55,459 bases of DNA from Theristus sp. LFF4_11 (lineage: Eukaryota > Nematoda > Chromadorea > Monhysterida > Xyalidae), in NCBI GenBank assembly GCA_030248135.1, contig JASANC010001207.1, positions 1 to 55,459 of the forward strand, in the 5' to 3' direction. The translations under genes were made by a program, and so were the position numbers. Positions 10,031-21,639 of this stretch are shown here, one piece after another. Numbering within the stretch: position 1 is the first letter of the stretch; each line of letters begins with the position of its first letter. The notes under the pieces were generated by a model. The model was not told the origin of the DNA. It ran no database searches and saw nothing but the letters and a program-made list of their open reading frames with translations.

Positions 10031-12228
10031 TTGTGTAGCTGTTGTTATATTATTATTACAAAACGGTTACACGGTTATGATGGGCGACTGACACAGGCAA
10101 AGCTAAAACGTGCTGGATAAAACGTACTCAACGAGTAGTTGTTATTATTTCATAAAACTAACGGTGCTTCGCCTATGTCGCCCAGTCGCGAGTCGCCCTT
10201 GTTATTGAGGCGACACGCGACAACAACGTTGCGTGTCGACAGCCAACAAACAATCGACCGAAGCGTTTATGCTTGGAAGAGTTTTATTGGTTGTCGAGAG
10301 TATGAGAACTGTTGAATCAATAGTAGCACCAAGAATAAATGCACTAAAACGGTGATCACCAATAACGTTGCATGGGTGGAACATTAACATAAAAGAATAG
10401 TTTAACATTATGATCACCATTAATCAACACAAGGTTACTGTGGGCAGGAAAGTTATTATAATTGTGAAAACATGAACCTTACAACATTTTACCCATTTTT
10501 TTTGGTGAGCAAGTGGTCAGTTGCAAAATATAAAAACTGATTCAAGTACAACGGTTGTAAAGCTATCAGAAAATAGTTTTTTTAATAAAATCCACGCATA
10601 AAATTAACACATTAAAACAAAAAACACTGAAAAACGCAAAAAAAATTGTTTTTGCCCAATTTTTGGACAAAAAATGCCCGGGGCAAAAATCTAAGGTCAG
10701 ATTCAAATTCAGCGACCCCGAAACCCCCCTGTAGAACCAAAAATGAAAATCAAAAATTTGTGTTTATGAGCTCAAAAAATGTTTTAAAAAAATGACGTAA
10801 TTTTTCAAAAAAAGTAATTTTAACTAGCGTCGTAGCGCCTCAGGGACCCCCCTTGCAAGGGCTCATTGATACAGGGCCTTAAAGAACTCCGCAAGATCTT
10901 TCACGTGAATACTGTCTGAGGTTCCAGAAACTGTGCAACAACGAGATACGGTAGGGCTAAAAAGGTACACTTTGCGAAAAATCGCAAAAAATCGGGGTTT
11001 TTTAACTTTCGCACCATAAAAACGACCTTTATAGGCATAATCAGGGGGTACTCAGGGGGTAAACCTAAAGCGCCTTGATTAGTAGAATGTCCCTGCACCT
11101 TTGGTTCAAAAACTTTTCCATGTATCACGGAATGTCCCTAGAACCCCCCCCACTCTTATTTGCACATGGTGTTAAACTGACTTTTTTGTTGCTGATCTTT
11201 CAAACTGACACTTTTACACATGTCAACGCTCATCATGGTGAATCCGTTCAACTTTTGCACCCACGTACAATTGTATTTTACACTGCCTCTAGTTTTCAGC
11301 GTTTCAACGTCCAAAAATTCAATTAAAGTCTTATCTAAACACAAAGAATGATAGTGTATAGAAAGTTGCCTTTGAAGTGCAATAATACCTTCACCAACTT
11401 CAATAAGCTTTTTCATTCAAAAGTAAATGCCGCCGAAGACCGCAAAAATAATTTTGCACGTGCGCGCAGACGCTCGTTGTGCGCATCTAGGTCAAACACA
11501 CGAGATTTCCGCGTGTTTTACTGGAAAGGATGATTGACTGATTAGGTGATGGTGTGCTTTGGTCACTTTGCGTTCGGGCAAGACCAGCAAACATTTCATG
11601 CTGTGTCGTAATACTGCGAATTCTGTGCACTACATTTTTTGGTTAACTGATGGTATTTTATTTAAATAAAACTTGAATCGTTGAATGTTACTTGTCTTGT
11701 CAACTAGCCAGTTTTTTTAATTGTTTCAAAATTGTCGGCGAATTTTCGTAACAGAAGAATGCTGTTTGAAAAGCCTAAACAAATTAGAAATCACAAACTT
11801 GATAGTGCTGAAAGACAGATCGAAGAGAAGAATAGACACTTTGTAAAATGTAACAATGTGTATGTTGAAATAATGATAAAATGAAAAGATACAGGGTCAC
11901 TAATAATAAATGCATGCATGGGCTTCGCTTTGGCCATGTGTAACTGAAGTTGAAATTCACAACTTTATGGATTTCTTCGTACTATATTTTATGACGATAT
12001 GGTAAATTAACAAAATGACCAAACCATTTTGATTGTAAGAACGTTTTTAGATGATGGAAGATTTTGCTGAAAATCGTAAATTAATTGTTTCATTTTATTG
12101 TTTTTCTTTGATTTTAGCAAGTCCCTACTTCTGATTGAGAAAAAAAGTTTTGTTTTTTTGACGAAGTTTTATTCATCGTTGGCAGACTCCTTTTGAATAA
12201 CCGTTGTGTGACAAGCACAAGCGCAAAC
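10031..12228. other. Intergenic AT-rich DNA, no gene seen
   Basis: Only short open frames without splice support or recognisable motifs occur here. It separates the retroelement from the first coding exon of the MLT-10-like gene, so part of it may be the promoter of that gene. Confidence 0.5.
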
Positions 12229-15200
12229 ATGGTGATGCAAACCGGTTGCATTTGTCTGTTGATGTTTTGCTCAGGTTGGTGCAAATCCACAAGAACTTCT
12301 TGAGTTGCACACTCATGATGCTTCAAAAAGCGACATTTTAAAATGTGCCCAGCTCTGTGTGGTTAAAGTTTCAAACAAGTTTCATCAGCTTGCAATCGCT
12401 GAACCAATCTTAGAAACAAGCGCCGTGTTTCCTAGTTTAGTTTTTTCTGAGACTCGCTTAAAAAAAGTTACCAAAGCTAATCTACTGTAATGTTCTTCTC
12501 AGCGCTGCAGCCCAGCGATGCAGCCAAAACTAAGCTTGATTTTGACAACATCGACGTTGCTGAAGAGATTGCAAAGTTGCACGCCAAATGGGCCGAACAA
12601 AGCCTCGATGCGCTGATCACTGGCGTAGCACGGAAAACCATGATGCAGCTGCCTAAAGTGTAAGTTTCGCAGCTGAGACACCACGCGCACAACCCATTGC
12701 ACATCTCTGACTGACTTGGGTCACAATTGACTTCACTTTACAATTCACTTAAAAAAACGTATTTTTTATAGATTCGAAGATAAGCATTTGATTAAGGCGG
12801 GAGTCGAACATTGCATGGTTGCATCCAGGCGCGAAGCAGTAACAGCTGCGCCACTACTCTTATTACGTGTATATTAACTCATATCAGATACAGTATGGCC
12901 GAATAAATAAGGCAGTCCTTGTATTCGCCATCAAGGCAAGATTAGTCGCATACTAGGAACTGTCTTTTCTAAGAAAGCAAAAATAATTCCCAGTCGTGTG
13001 CGTCAGGGTTAAAAAAACACGCAAAAGTTGACACACAGTTGGGTTTCTGGACGTCTTTTTTTAATTCAAATTTCGCGCGCTCCTTGCACCCTGAAAAAAG
13101 CTGCCATGTTTACTCGGCCATTCCGTAGTTTAATAATTCGATGATCAGACAGATTGATAGTTTTAGATCAAAAATTGTACATTAAGTGACGAGAATCAAG
13201 AAGTGAAGAGAACTGTGTTTTTTCGCCTGTAAATAGACACATTGCATGTAATTGCTGCCGTTTCAAACACTGAAAAAAGTGTTACAAAGATCAGAGGTGC
13301 GAATTACAGCGATTAACGAGTGACTGCAGCTTGTTTGCCGTGCAGCCACCAGCGCACGTTGAGTCGCTGCTACCACGCGGCGGCGGCCGTGCGAGCGCGT
13401 GCTGTCTGCGTCGTCGCCGCGCTCGACCGGCGTGCCAGCAAGCCGCCCTCACCGGTCGCTCAATTTCGGCAGATTTTCTCGCCATACTTGCCGCAAACGA
13501 TCACAATGCAACACGAGACGCTTGACTCGCGGCCGACCACTGAAATGCCGCTCAGGGTAGCGAAACGAATCGAAAAGAAATCAAGACGTACGTTGAAACG
13601 ATGGGGCACGGTAGCGCCGTCGCAGAGTGCAGACCGGCCGACAACAACGACAGCGGCTGCGAGCGCCACCAGCAAAACAAGCGCCATCACCAACAACACT
13701 GCTGATCATCATCCGTCGGCGTGGGACCGTCTGCAAGCTCTGCAACATCGGTTGGAGTTAGCCGGTCACACGTTTGACAATCGAAAACTGCCAGTTCATA
13801 TTATGCGACAGCCAGACCGAGCGATGTCCTCAGCAGCACACACTCAGCATCAGACTACGTTCCAACAGCTAACAAGCACACCAACACCGTCTACAACAAA
13901 ACGGACAACACCAACGCCGAAAATTACCACGACCACAACAACTACTACTACTACTACTTCTACCACACTACCCACCATTGCTGTATCCCTGCAACATCAC
14001 GCAGTGAGACGACGGCTGATGGAACACCAACGTCGACTGCAAAATATTGTTGGCACAACTTCAACATCAACGCCGTTTTCTGTTTCTTCTTCAACATCAA
14101 CAAGTCCGTCATTATCAACTAGCAAATCCGAACAACCCCTCCAACAAACTGCTAAAACTCAGGAAACAATGAGTTCAGACGTGAAAAAAACTCCGGTGTT
14201 GCCCCGCCACAAGATGTTAAAAGTCGAGGATTTTTCAAACTCGAATATGGTCACATCAACAGAAGCAACATCGCCAATTAAACTGGAAAAGTTTGGTCCG
14301 AGTGTACTTGCACGGCGACTAGCCAGTTATCGCCGACGCTATATTAGTCACCAGCCGACCGGAACACGGCCCCAATTTATTCAGTTCAATTCTAATCGCG
14401 GTCGCTCCAAACGTGCGATTGATTCGACGAACACTCAGTCATCATCCGTGAATCGACTGCTCGATCCGTTGACACCGTATCGTTCATTTGTCGATGGCCC
14501 GAATCCGTCGAACCGCCGACAGCCACCGACTCAGGTGGCCGAGCGATTTGAGTTGATCACGAGAAAGCCGTTGATTGAAGTGCTCTCTAAGGCGTATGAC
14601 ACGTTCGTCGGCACGCCGGAGACGGAAGACGCCGAAGCAAACGCAGTCCGCCTGCGGAGGCGATTCGAGCGTTTGAATCGTATGAGTCGATCATCGGAAC
14701 AGCGGCAATACGAACAGTTGCGTGTGATGATGTCGGCGTTCAAGAACTCCACAAACTCGTCCAGTGTCCGCGGTATGCTTGAGATCATCGATTTGTTCAA
14801 CGAGGAAGCGCACAAACGGCAAATCTCGGGGCTGAGTCTGTTCTCGCCGAAGCTGCTTTCGTTGACGGCCGATGACGAGCGCACGCGACGCTTCCTGTCG
14901 CCGAACGTGCTCAGTCTGCAGCGTGACGCGCCGCTCTCGGCCGATCGAATCTTTGACACGCTTGACCCCGGCTACAAGGAGCAGTGGATCCGGTTGCTGT
15001 ACAAGATCACTGGCGCCAACAATGCCATCCACAAGGTTGGCGGCCGTTTCTTCAGTTAGAAAGTACGTTTGAAACTTCAGTAATAATGCGACAAACTCTG
15101 TCCGCGCAACCAGCAATTCTTGCGTCATTTGCTGGGTAGTTTTTCTCAGTGATGTAGAAAAAGCGTTCTTTAAAACACAAAGAACAACTAAATAGGGTTT

Positions 15201-16140
15201 GTACGTTGCAGGTGTTTGAATGGATTGATCACGACATTGGCGATGCTGACGATGAAGACAATGACTTGATGGAACGGCAGCGTTTGGCACAGGCACACCT
15301 GCGGCTCGTGGAAGCTTGGTCGGCTTTCATGGACACGTTCACGGAGGAGCAAGTTGCTGAAATGGACCAGTTTGGCTACACCGTCAACTATGCGTATCAA
15401 ATCCGTCAGCTGTTCGAGCCGTACGGCCCGTACAACCGAGAATATTACTACAGGTACGACAGATCTTTGAATCAGTGATCCCGAAATTGTGTATTTGATT
15501 TGAATGACTTTCAATTTCTAGCATCACAGTAAAAACGCGCATAAACCTATTCACATTTTCAAACAAAAAACTGCTGAACTGTTGAAAATGCAGGTTCGAG
15601 TCGCTGGGCAAAGAGAAACACAAGCAGGACCAGCTGATCGAGACGGAACTGCGTCGCTTCGCAGCGGGCGAAACAGCGAACTTCAAGGCCGATGTCAGCT
15701 TGTTGTCGCCGGGCATCTTCGGTCCCAGCGTGCTGAACCCGTCGATTCTCGGGCCGGCCACCCTGTCGCCCGGTCTGTTCAACCCGTCCATATTATCCCC
15801 CGAAGTGCTTGGTCCGTCCACGCTGTCACCACAAGCGTTCAGCCCCGAGATTCTATCGCCGATCGTGCTGTCGCCCGACGTTCTAACGCCGCGTCTGTTC
15901 AGTCCAACGATCGTCGCTCCCCAAGTGCTCAGCACCAATGTGCTGTCGCCATTCCTGTTCTGTCCGTACGTGCTGAGCCCGTTGCTGTTGAACCCGAATC
16001 TGATGTCGCCCGCTGGCTTCAGTGGCAACGTGTTGACGCCAACCGTGCTCAGCCCACCGATTCTGTCGCCAGCGTTTGGACACTTTGACGTGTTGTCACC
16101 CAGTGTGCTGGGTGGGCAACCAAATGGAAAACGTCGATGA
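12229..16140 (+). CDS. MLT-10-like moulting-cycle protein, five exons
   Basis: Proposed exons: 12229-12274, 12503-12659, about 13346-15035, 15212-15453 and 15594-16140. Exon 1 starts MVMQTGCICLLMFCS, a short signal peptide, and ends in phase 1, exactly what exon 2 (ALQPSDAAKTKL...) needs. Exon 3 is long and Thr/Ser/Arg-rich, then becomes well ordered from about 14500. Exon 4 reads VFEWIDHDIGDADD onward. Exon 5 ends in about 27 copies of a five-residue repeat, consensus [SGN]P-x-[ILV]-[LF] (for example LSPGIFGPSVLNPSIL). That tail is the hallmark of the nematode MLT-10/moulting-cycle family, secreted proteins of the cuticle-forming epidermis needed for moulting. The exon 3 acceptor is uncertain: 13345 and 13438 both keep the frame. 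The exon 3 donor is weak (see findings). Fairly sure of the family, less of each boundary. Confidence 0.85.
12795..12858 (-). repeat. tRNA-like pol III promoter remnant (SINE head or tRNA pseudogene)
   Basis: On the minus strand there is an A-box-like TGGCGCAGCTG and, about 40 bases on, a B-box-like TGTTCGACTCC, spaced as in a tRNA. The T stem and acceptor stem do not pair, so it is not a functional tRNA gene. It lies in intron 2 of the MLT-10-like gene, next to a miniature transposon. Confidence 0.5.
12891..13125 (+). mobile_element. TA-flanked MITE, family 1
   Basis: A 235-bp non-coding element begins CAGTATGGCCGAATAAATAA and ends with the inverted counterpart TTTACTCGGCCATTCCG. It is flanked by TA on both sides, as expected for Tc1/mariner-type insertion. 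Related copies are at 34894-35152, 48493-48771 (inverted), 45278-45467 (diverged) and 55085-55235 (partial). It sits in intron 2 of the MLT-10-like gene. Confidence 0.8.
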
Positions 16141-16441
16141 AACGGACTGCGATCGCTGGTGCACTCAAAATGTTGTACTTTATGGTATACGGTTTGTGTT
16201 TTGTTGTGTTTTTGCTCATACTTTTGGCAGAAAAAACACAAAGACGTTTTAAAAAAACTAAACACACTCGCGGTATAATGAGACGCAGCTGACAAACACG
16301 GTTCCCCTGTCAAAGTTTTGGAACACAACAACACCACTGCAAGCACGGTCAATTGAATGCAATTTCATTAGCGAATCAAACAGTATTTAACAAAAAAAAC
16401 AATAATTTACAAACAAGGCACAATTGCAAACATTCATTGCA

Positions 16442-18364
16442 CTACTCATAATAATCTTCAAGCCTTGGAGCACGCCCCAACGTGTGCGCTGTTTTCGTGT
16501 CGTGCAGCGTCGATGCAAACCCGTCCGGTAGGCCGACACCGGGCTGCTGAAAGTGCTCACGATGCAGAAACTCAGGGGCAGCACCGCCCGAATTGTCGGT
16601 TTCCTTGTTGATCGGAAAGTCAAGAAAACCATCGTCCCCGGGAAGACCAATGCCGGCCTCTTGACTGCCCGCGTGTGGCACTTCGTCAAAATACTGATAT
16701 TCGTAGTAGTGATCGACTTCCTTATGCTCGATAAGTTTCGGTCGAGATGTGGTTAAGAATCGACTATAGGGCGTTGTGGTGGTCGTCGGCACAGAGTTTG
16801 TGCTCTCGAAGTTGTTGGCGTTGTTGTGACCGTCATAGTCACCAAACGCGTCACAACCGGTCACGCGGAGATCCGAAATGCCACACTCTCCATTTTCGGT
16901 TCGTTTTCCACGACTAACGCATAAGACTTTAACCTGAGAAGTGTGTTATTTTTGTTACAGATATATTCAAGGGTTGCTAAACGAAATAATGGAAAAATTG
17001 AAGTGTTCAAGTTAAGCACCAATTGGCATCAATTGACATCATCTAACCTTCCTGGTAAATCTTTCACAAGTGATCTTAGCAATGTTCCACTCTGGTTTAT
17101 CCTGGTCCACACGATTCAAAATGTGTCGTCGTAGTTTTGACAGGATTGTTGTCTCTGTTGTGGTTGTGGCGGCTGTGCCTTTCGAGCGAGGTGGCTTCAG
17201 GTCGGTGCAGTAATGATTGCAGCAGACCTGTAAATATTTCCATTGGTAACAAAACTAAAATTTTTCTTTCCGTAAGCACGGGTTGAAACAAACTTGGTGA
17301 ACTTTTTTGATTGCAACGAAAGTGAAGTGAAGCGCTCACCGTCATTGTTACGTTTGACTTTCGTTTGTACCACTGAAACTCGATGTTGAACTGATTGAAG
17401 GCGCCCGTGTCCACGTGCATTTCGGCCAACTGTCCAGGCGCCACAGTGGCCTTCGCCACTTTGTCGGTCAAGTCAACCTCAACGCCTTCTTCGTCTTCAT
17501 CATCGCCGACGACTGCGCGCCTCATGGACAGAAACTGACGATACAGCGGCTGGGGCACGTGCGCCAATGGCTGAAGGCGATGGCCGACCGGACTGTCCGT
17601 GCCAGCGGTCACTGGTCGCACACCGATGGTCGGCTCGTTCCGGGGCAGAATCTCGAAGCCTCTCGATTGCTGATGACGAAACGCGGCTGGCTCATTGACG
17701 AAATTGCAGAGATCTTCTGAAATTATGTACAACAAGTAAATATGATGAGCTGTATGTTTGGCGCAATTTTTAGCCCTATTCTTATCCACGGCAAAGGCCA
17801 CCTTGAAAAGTGCACTGCACAGTTGCACACTGCTGCAGCCACCCGGCTGGTCGCCACGTGCTCGTGTACGTCTGTGGTGTCCAACGCGTGTACGGCGCAC
17901 GAGAACTGCGCCACGCACGGTAGCCGTCGAACGGGGCCGTGCTTGTGCTGGTCGTTGTTGTCGTCGTCGTCGTCGTGTTCTGCAAAGTTGAATGGTAAAG
18001 CCACTCAATGTATTGATTGCCAGAGCTGTTTTTTTATCCTTTTTGTACTGTTGATAAACATTGCGTTTCTCTGTACACCGTACCGTGTCTGTGGTGTTGT
18101 CTGCCTGAACGTCCACGTCTGCACCGCGGTCTCCGCCTACACACGCGTCAGCTGAAATATTTCAACTTGAAAAATTGCTTGCTTTAGGAAAAAATCAGCA
18201 GACGCTCAAAAAGTTGGAAACGTTTCAACAGGTTCTTTTTCTATTCTGTTTGCTTGCATTATGGTGAACACTAAATTCAAGAATAACTCACCGGAGTTTG
18301 ATAAGTAAGCAAGAAGTATGGTCACAATTGGTTGAAGAGAAAGCTGTTTCATAAGTCTAGCCAT
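16442..18364 (-). CDS. Uncharacterised, probably secreted Cys-containing protein
   Basis: Exons in gene order: 18364-18292 (signal peptide, MARLMKQLSLQPIVTILLAY), 17979-17802, 17716-17340, 17227-17048 and 16933-16442 (stop). The last three junctions have canonical splice sites and matching phases. Exon 3 encodes EDLCNFVNEPAAF and an acidic DEDEEGVEVDLTDKVAK stretch. Exon 4 begins VCCNHYCTDLKPPRSK and ends ITCERFTRK. Exon 5 starts VKVLCVSRGKRTENGECG and ends in a polar Thr- and acid-rich tail. Seven or more Cys with a CC-x3-C cluster suggest disulphides in a secreted protein. I do not recognise the family. The join of exon 1 to exon 2 is uncertain: exon 1 ends in phase 1, but the exon 2 frame that fits exon 3 (poly-Thr) needs phase 0. 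Exon 1 may belong elsewhere, or exon 2 may start further upstream. Confidence 0.55.
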
Positions 18365-18816
18365 TTTGAAATAAAACCCTTGACTGACAGACAACACGCA
18401 AACCCAAAATTTCGTTTTTAAAACAAACTACCTTGAACAATTTCATTCGTAAACTGAACCTGCCAGTGTTTATGTGTTTGTTTCAATTCAACTTTAACAG
18501 CAAAGGAAAAACACAAACTGTTATCATAATTGGTGTAGTATGTTGAATGTTCAACTTCCTGAGTTACCTATACAATGAATGAATCAAAGTTGATCATTTT
18601 ATGTGTTACAGAATGTACACGAACAGACAAACAAGTTGCACGCAAACTTGTGCAAGTTTTTTTTATGACCGCATGTTTTTATTGACAAACAGTACATAAT
18701 AGTGATTACATGCAGTTGAAATTGAAATCGACAAACAACCAATACATGAAAGAAATTGAAAGAGCGGAATAGAAATTTTTCTCATGAACTTCTTTTTTTG
18801 GAAACCTCCTTCCACA

Positions 18817-20968
18817 TTAGCCGAACATTCCTTTTTTCTTCTCAAACGCCATGAAATCCTGCATAGGTTAAAAAATTTGGTCTACATAAAATGACTCTGT
18901 TTTTGCTAATTTCTGTTGAGCAAATGCATTTCAGGAAATGCAGCTCATTTTGTTGCACTGTGGAGTCTTGGAAAAGCTGCATATGAAAACTTTGAAAACG
19001 TACAATCAAAAACATTGCTCCAATCAAGGTTGCTTTCAGACGGACATCCAGACCTGCTGGGACTGAAAACATGGTGTTCATTATTAGAAAGACTGGTACT
19101 AAAATTGAGTTCATCTCAAAAAAATGAAAAAATAGCTGATTACATGAAATTCCGAAATTATCAGCCGATGTGAACATTTCCTTCGCGATTCCACTCCATT
19201 TTTTTGTGACACTGCCAACTTGTGTTGACTTATCGGCGAGATACACCGGAAACTCAATGTCACACCATGGACATCTGTGATCATAAAAGAATCGTTGAAA
19301 AAAAATGTCGAATGACAGAGTAAATTGTATGTATGGAGAAACAACTGAGCCATTCATCAAAAGAAACAGAAGGAGCCTTGGTGGAAAACCCCAGATTGCC
19401 TGCACATCAAGCAGGGCCCGTCTATGATCAGCTTTGTGTCACCGTTGGCGTCCTGAACGTCAAAGTTCATTGTGCAACATGTGGACGTTTGTTTCACGTA
19501 ACCAACTATGTTTCCTAAAACGAGAATAATTGTATGATTTTGAAAAAGGTGATTTATTTCTTGTGAAATATACAGACACTGCCAACCTGGTGGTGCCTCA
19601 ACATGCAGCGACTGTGCGCAACAGTCACACACGGACGCACACAGCGTCCCGTCGGCACAGACCTTCAGTGGACGGTACACACGTATCAGTTCCTGAGTGG
19701 GTAGTAAACAGTGTCGCAACGAGCCGCTGCAGTTTTCCCATTGAGAAAACGGAACTACTAAACGGCTAGTAAAATGGCTACTGGATCGCGTTCATTATGC
19801 AATGGCAAGTGATCGCAATTTCAATAAACACTTTCACTTTCTAAATATCCAAGTTAGCAGTTACTTGCTGACAAACTGCCCAAACACGTGCTCCAACCGA
19901 TGCCTGTGAAAACGATCTTGTTTGCGGTGTACCACGCTTACCACAGATCTAAGCCTTCCACGATTAGTAGTAAACGTGGTACACTGCTGTGCTGTTTATA
20001 CTATGATTACATTTGCGGGGATCTATTGGGGACGGGACGGACATTTGTTCAGTCGAACAGCTCTGCAACTTTTAGCGTGTACGCTGGAGTTTTCAAAGAA
20101 AGCCAAATGAGTTGCATCAAAAGTGAGCGTGCATTGTTGCTCTGATCGACGATGTGCATAGTGAACTCTCGTTTTGCACTGCAGCACATTCGCATGCAAC
20201 AGCTGGTGTCCTCAAACGCAAAGTACAACTGTTCGCCCTTGTTGTTTTTGATCACGTATCGGTTGTTCGTCTCCCAGCCAGTGAATGCCTCCAGTAGCTC
20301 GACAACCTTTCACGTTACGTTTATAATTATCACCAGTGGCAGGCAATAGAAAGAGGATTGCTTGTCGGAGAAAAATATTAAAAACTAATGGTACGTTCTT
20401 AATATCATAGAACGTTTCAAATGTCTCTCTTAAATAAAACGATTTGTGTACTCTCCACCCTTTGTAGGTACTGTATTACCCCCATTAAACCTCCCACCAT
20501 TAATCCACCCCACGACAAGTTTCCGAATATGTGTGTAGTTCACGTATCGGCCATTTGCATTTTCTCTAACTTTTGTTACATACTATGACCTATTTTTTTC
20601 AAACGTGTCCCACTGAAATGACGTAATGTGCCGCAAAACATGCGCTTGTCGTTCTCAGCAAACCAGACTTTCCGTTTAGTCGATTTCTTCCCGTAAACAA
20701 ATAGTGAATGTCGTATCAGTCACACCAAACTGAAATTTTAGTGCCTGTACTTTGACAAACGGGCGTTTTTAAAGCAAATGACGTCATTTTAGTTGGGACA
20801 CGTTTGAACAAATTGACACTACCAGTGTTATTTTTAAGATTATTTTTTTGCATCGCACTTTGACAACTTTTTATCGCACCTGATGTGCCATGACCTGATC
20901 GACACCGAGCAATTGATGCAGGCCCTGTGGGCATCCCTTCGGTGCTGTTGGAATGGGCGCCCAGCCCG
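18817..20968 (-). CDS. Phospholipid scramblase (N-terminal exon not found)
   Basis: Seven exons in gene order: 20968-20880, 20306-20133, 19692-19587, 19514-19400, 19274-19144, 19062-19004 and 18858-18817 (stop). The joined reading follows the scramblase family from end to end: GLHQLLGVDQVMAHQ, VVELLEAFTGWETNNRY, a Cys cluster CCMRMCC (likely palmitoylation), RPLKVCADG, a second cluster CDCC, VEAPPG, IVGYVKQT, DVQDANGDTKLII, GPC, the Ca2+-binding-like FTSADNFGI, and the C-terminal helix KATLIGAMFLIDFMAFE. Family members are membrane proteins linked to Ca2+-dependent lipid scrambling. Phases agree at every junction, but two donors must be GC instead of GT. The proline-rich N terminus expected upstream of 20968 was not located. 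Confidence in the family is very high. Confidence 0.93.
20466..20530 (+). mobile_element. Fragment of CCCCCATTAA-type MITE
   Basis: TGTATTACCCCCATTAAACC, followed by a match to the internal sequence of the full element at 54504-54969 (cccacgacaagtttccgaat), marks one end only. It lies in a scramblase intron. Confidence 0.65.
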
Positions 20969-21439
20969 CTGCTAAAAACAATGAACGAAATTTGATTTCA
21001 ACTGGTCAAATAAAATTTACTACAAATTAAAATTTTGTAATTGCGAACTATATCAAACGAACTGAATCCCGGTTGTGGCTGCAGTGTTATCGCTGGGTCA
21101 ATGGTGGCCATTGTAGTTGTTCAGTTTAAGAAACACGTCGTTCTGATGTTTCTTCAAAAAAGAAATAAAACTTCTGCCACAGAACTCACTAGCTGTACTC
21201 AAAATTTGTTCTGTCAAGCGCGCACAAAATCTTTTTGTTTTTATGATGGTTGTCAATGTGTTCATACTGCGGCAAAACTGCAATTGTTTGCAATTGGTGA
21301 ATAATTTAAACCTTTGAAACAATCTGCAATGAAAATGACGATAATGCAGCGTACGTAGTAGCGAAAACCAACTCGAGGACACGAAATTTGAACGATGCAC
21401 CAACACAATTTTGATCAGAGTCTCATACGATAGTCAACA

Positions 21440-21632
21440 AGACGCACGGCACATGGTAGTGCGGTAGACTACAGTCTGTGCGCGGCGCTCGGGGGATCGA
21501 GCCCCGCCGGGGTGTATAGGCACTTAATGACAATAAAAACTTGATAGGCGCCCTACTCGACGGCGTTCTGTACGCTTCTCTGCGTTAGCCCTGGCTAAAA
21601 ACATCGCCTAAAATCCGAACAACAACAACATG
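21440..21632 (+). repeat. tRNA-derived SINE, copy 1
   Basis: The head resembles a tRNA: an A-box-like TAGTGCGGTAGAC and a B-box-like GGGATCGAGCC about 40 bases later, in a GC-rich stretch unlike its surroundings. The body (cacttaatgacaataaaaac to ttagccctggctaaaaacat) ends in a short AAC-repeat tail. A diverged minus-strand copy with the same body and head is at 51734-51882, which shows this is a dispersed family. Non-autonomous, with no coding capacity. Confidence 0.75.
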
Positions 21633-21639
21633 AACTCGT

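Noticed and set aside
12795..12858. Functional tRNA gene
   Set aside because: A and B boxes are recognisable but the T and acceptor stems do not pair.
14531..14959. 142-codon and longer frames opposite the MLT-10-like exon
   Set aside because: Antisense shadows of a coding exon with biased codon use.
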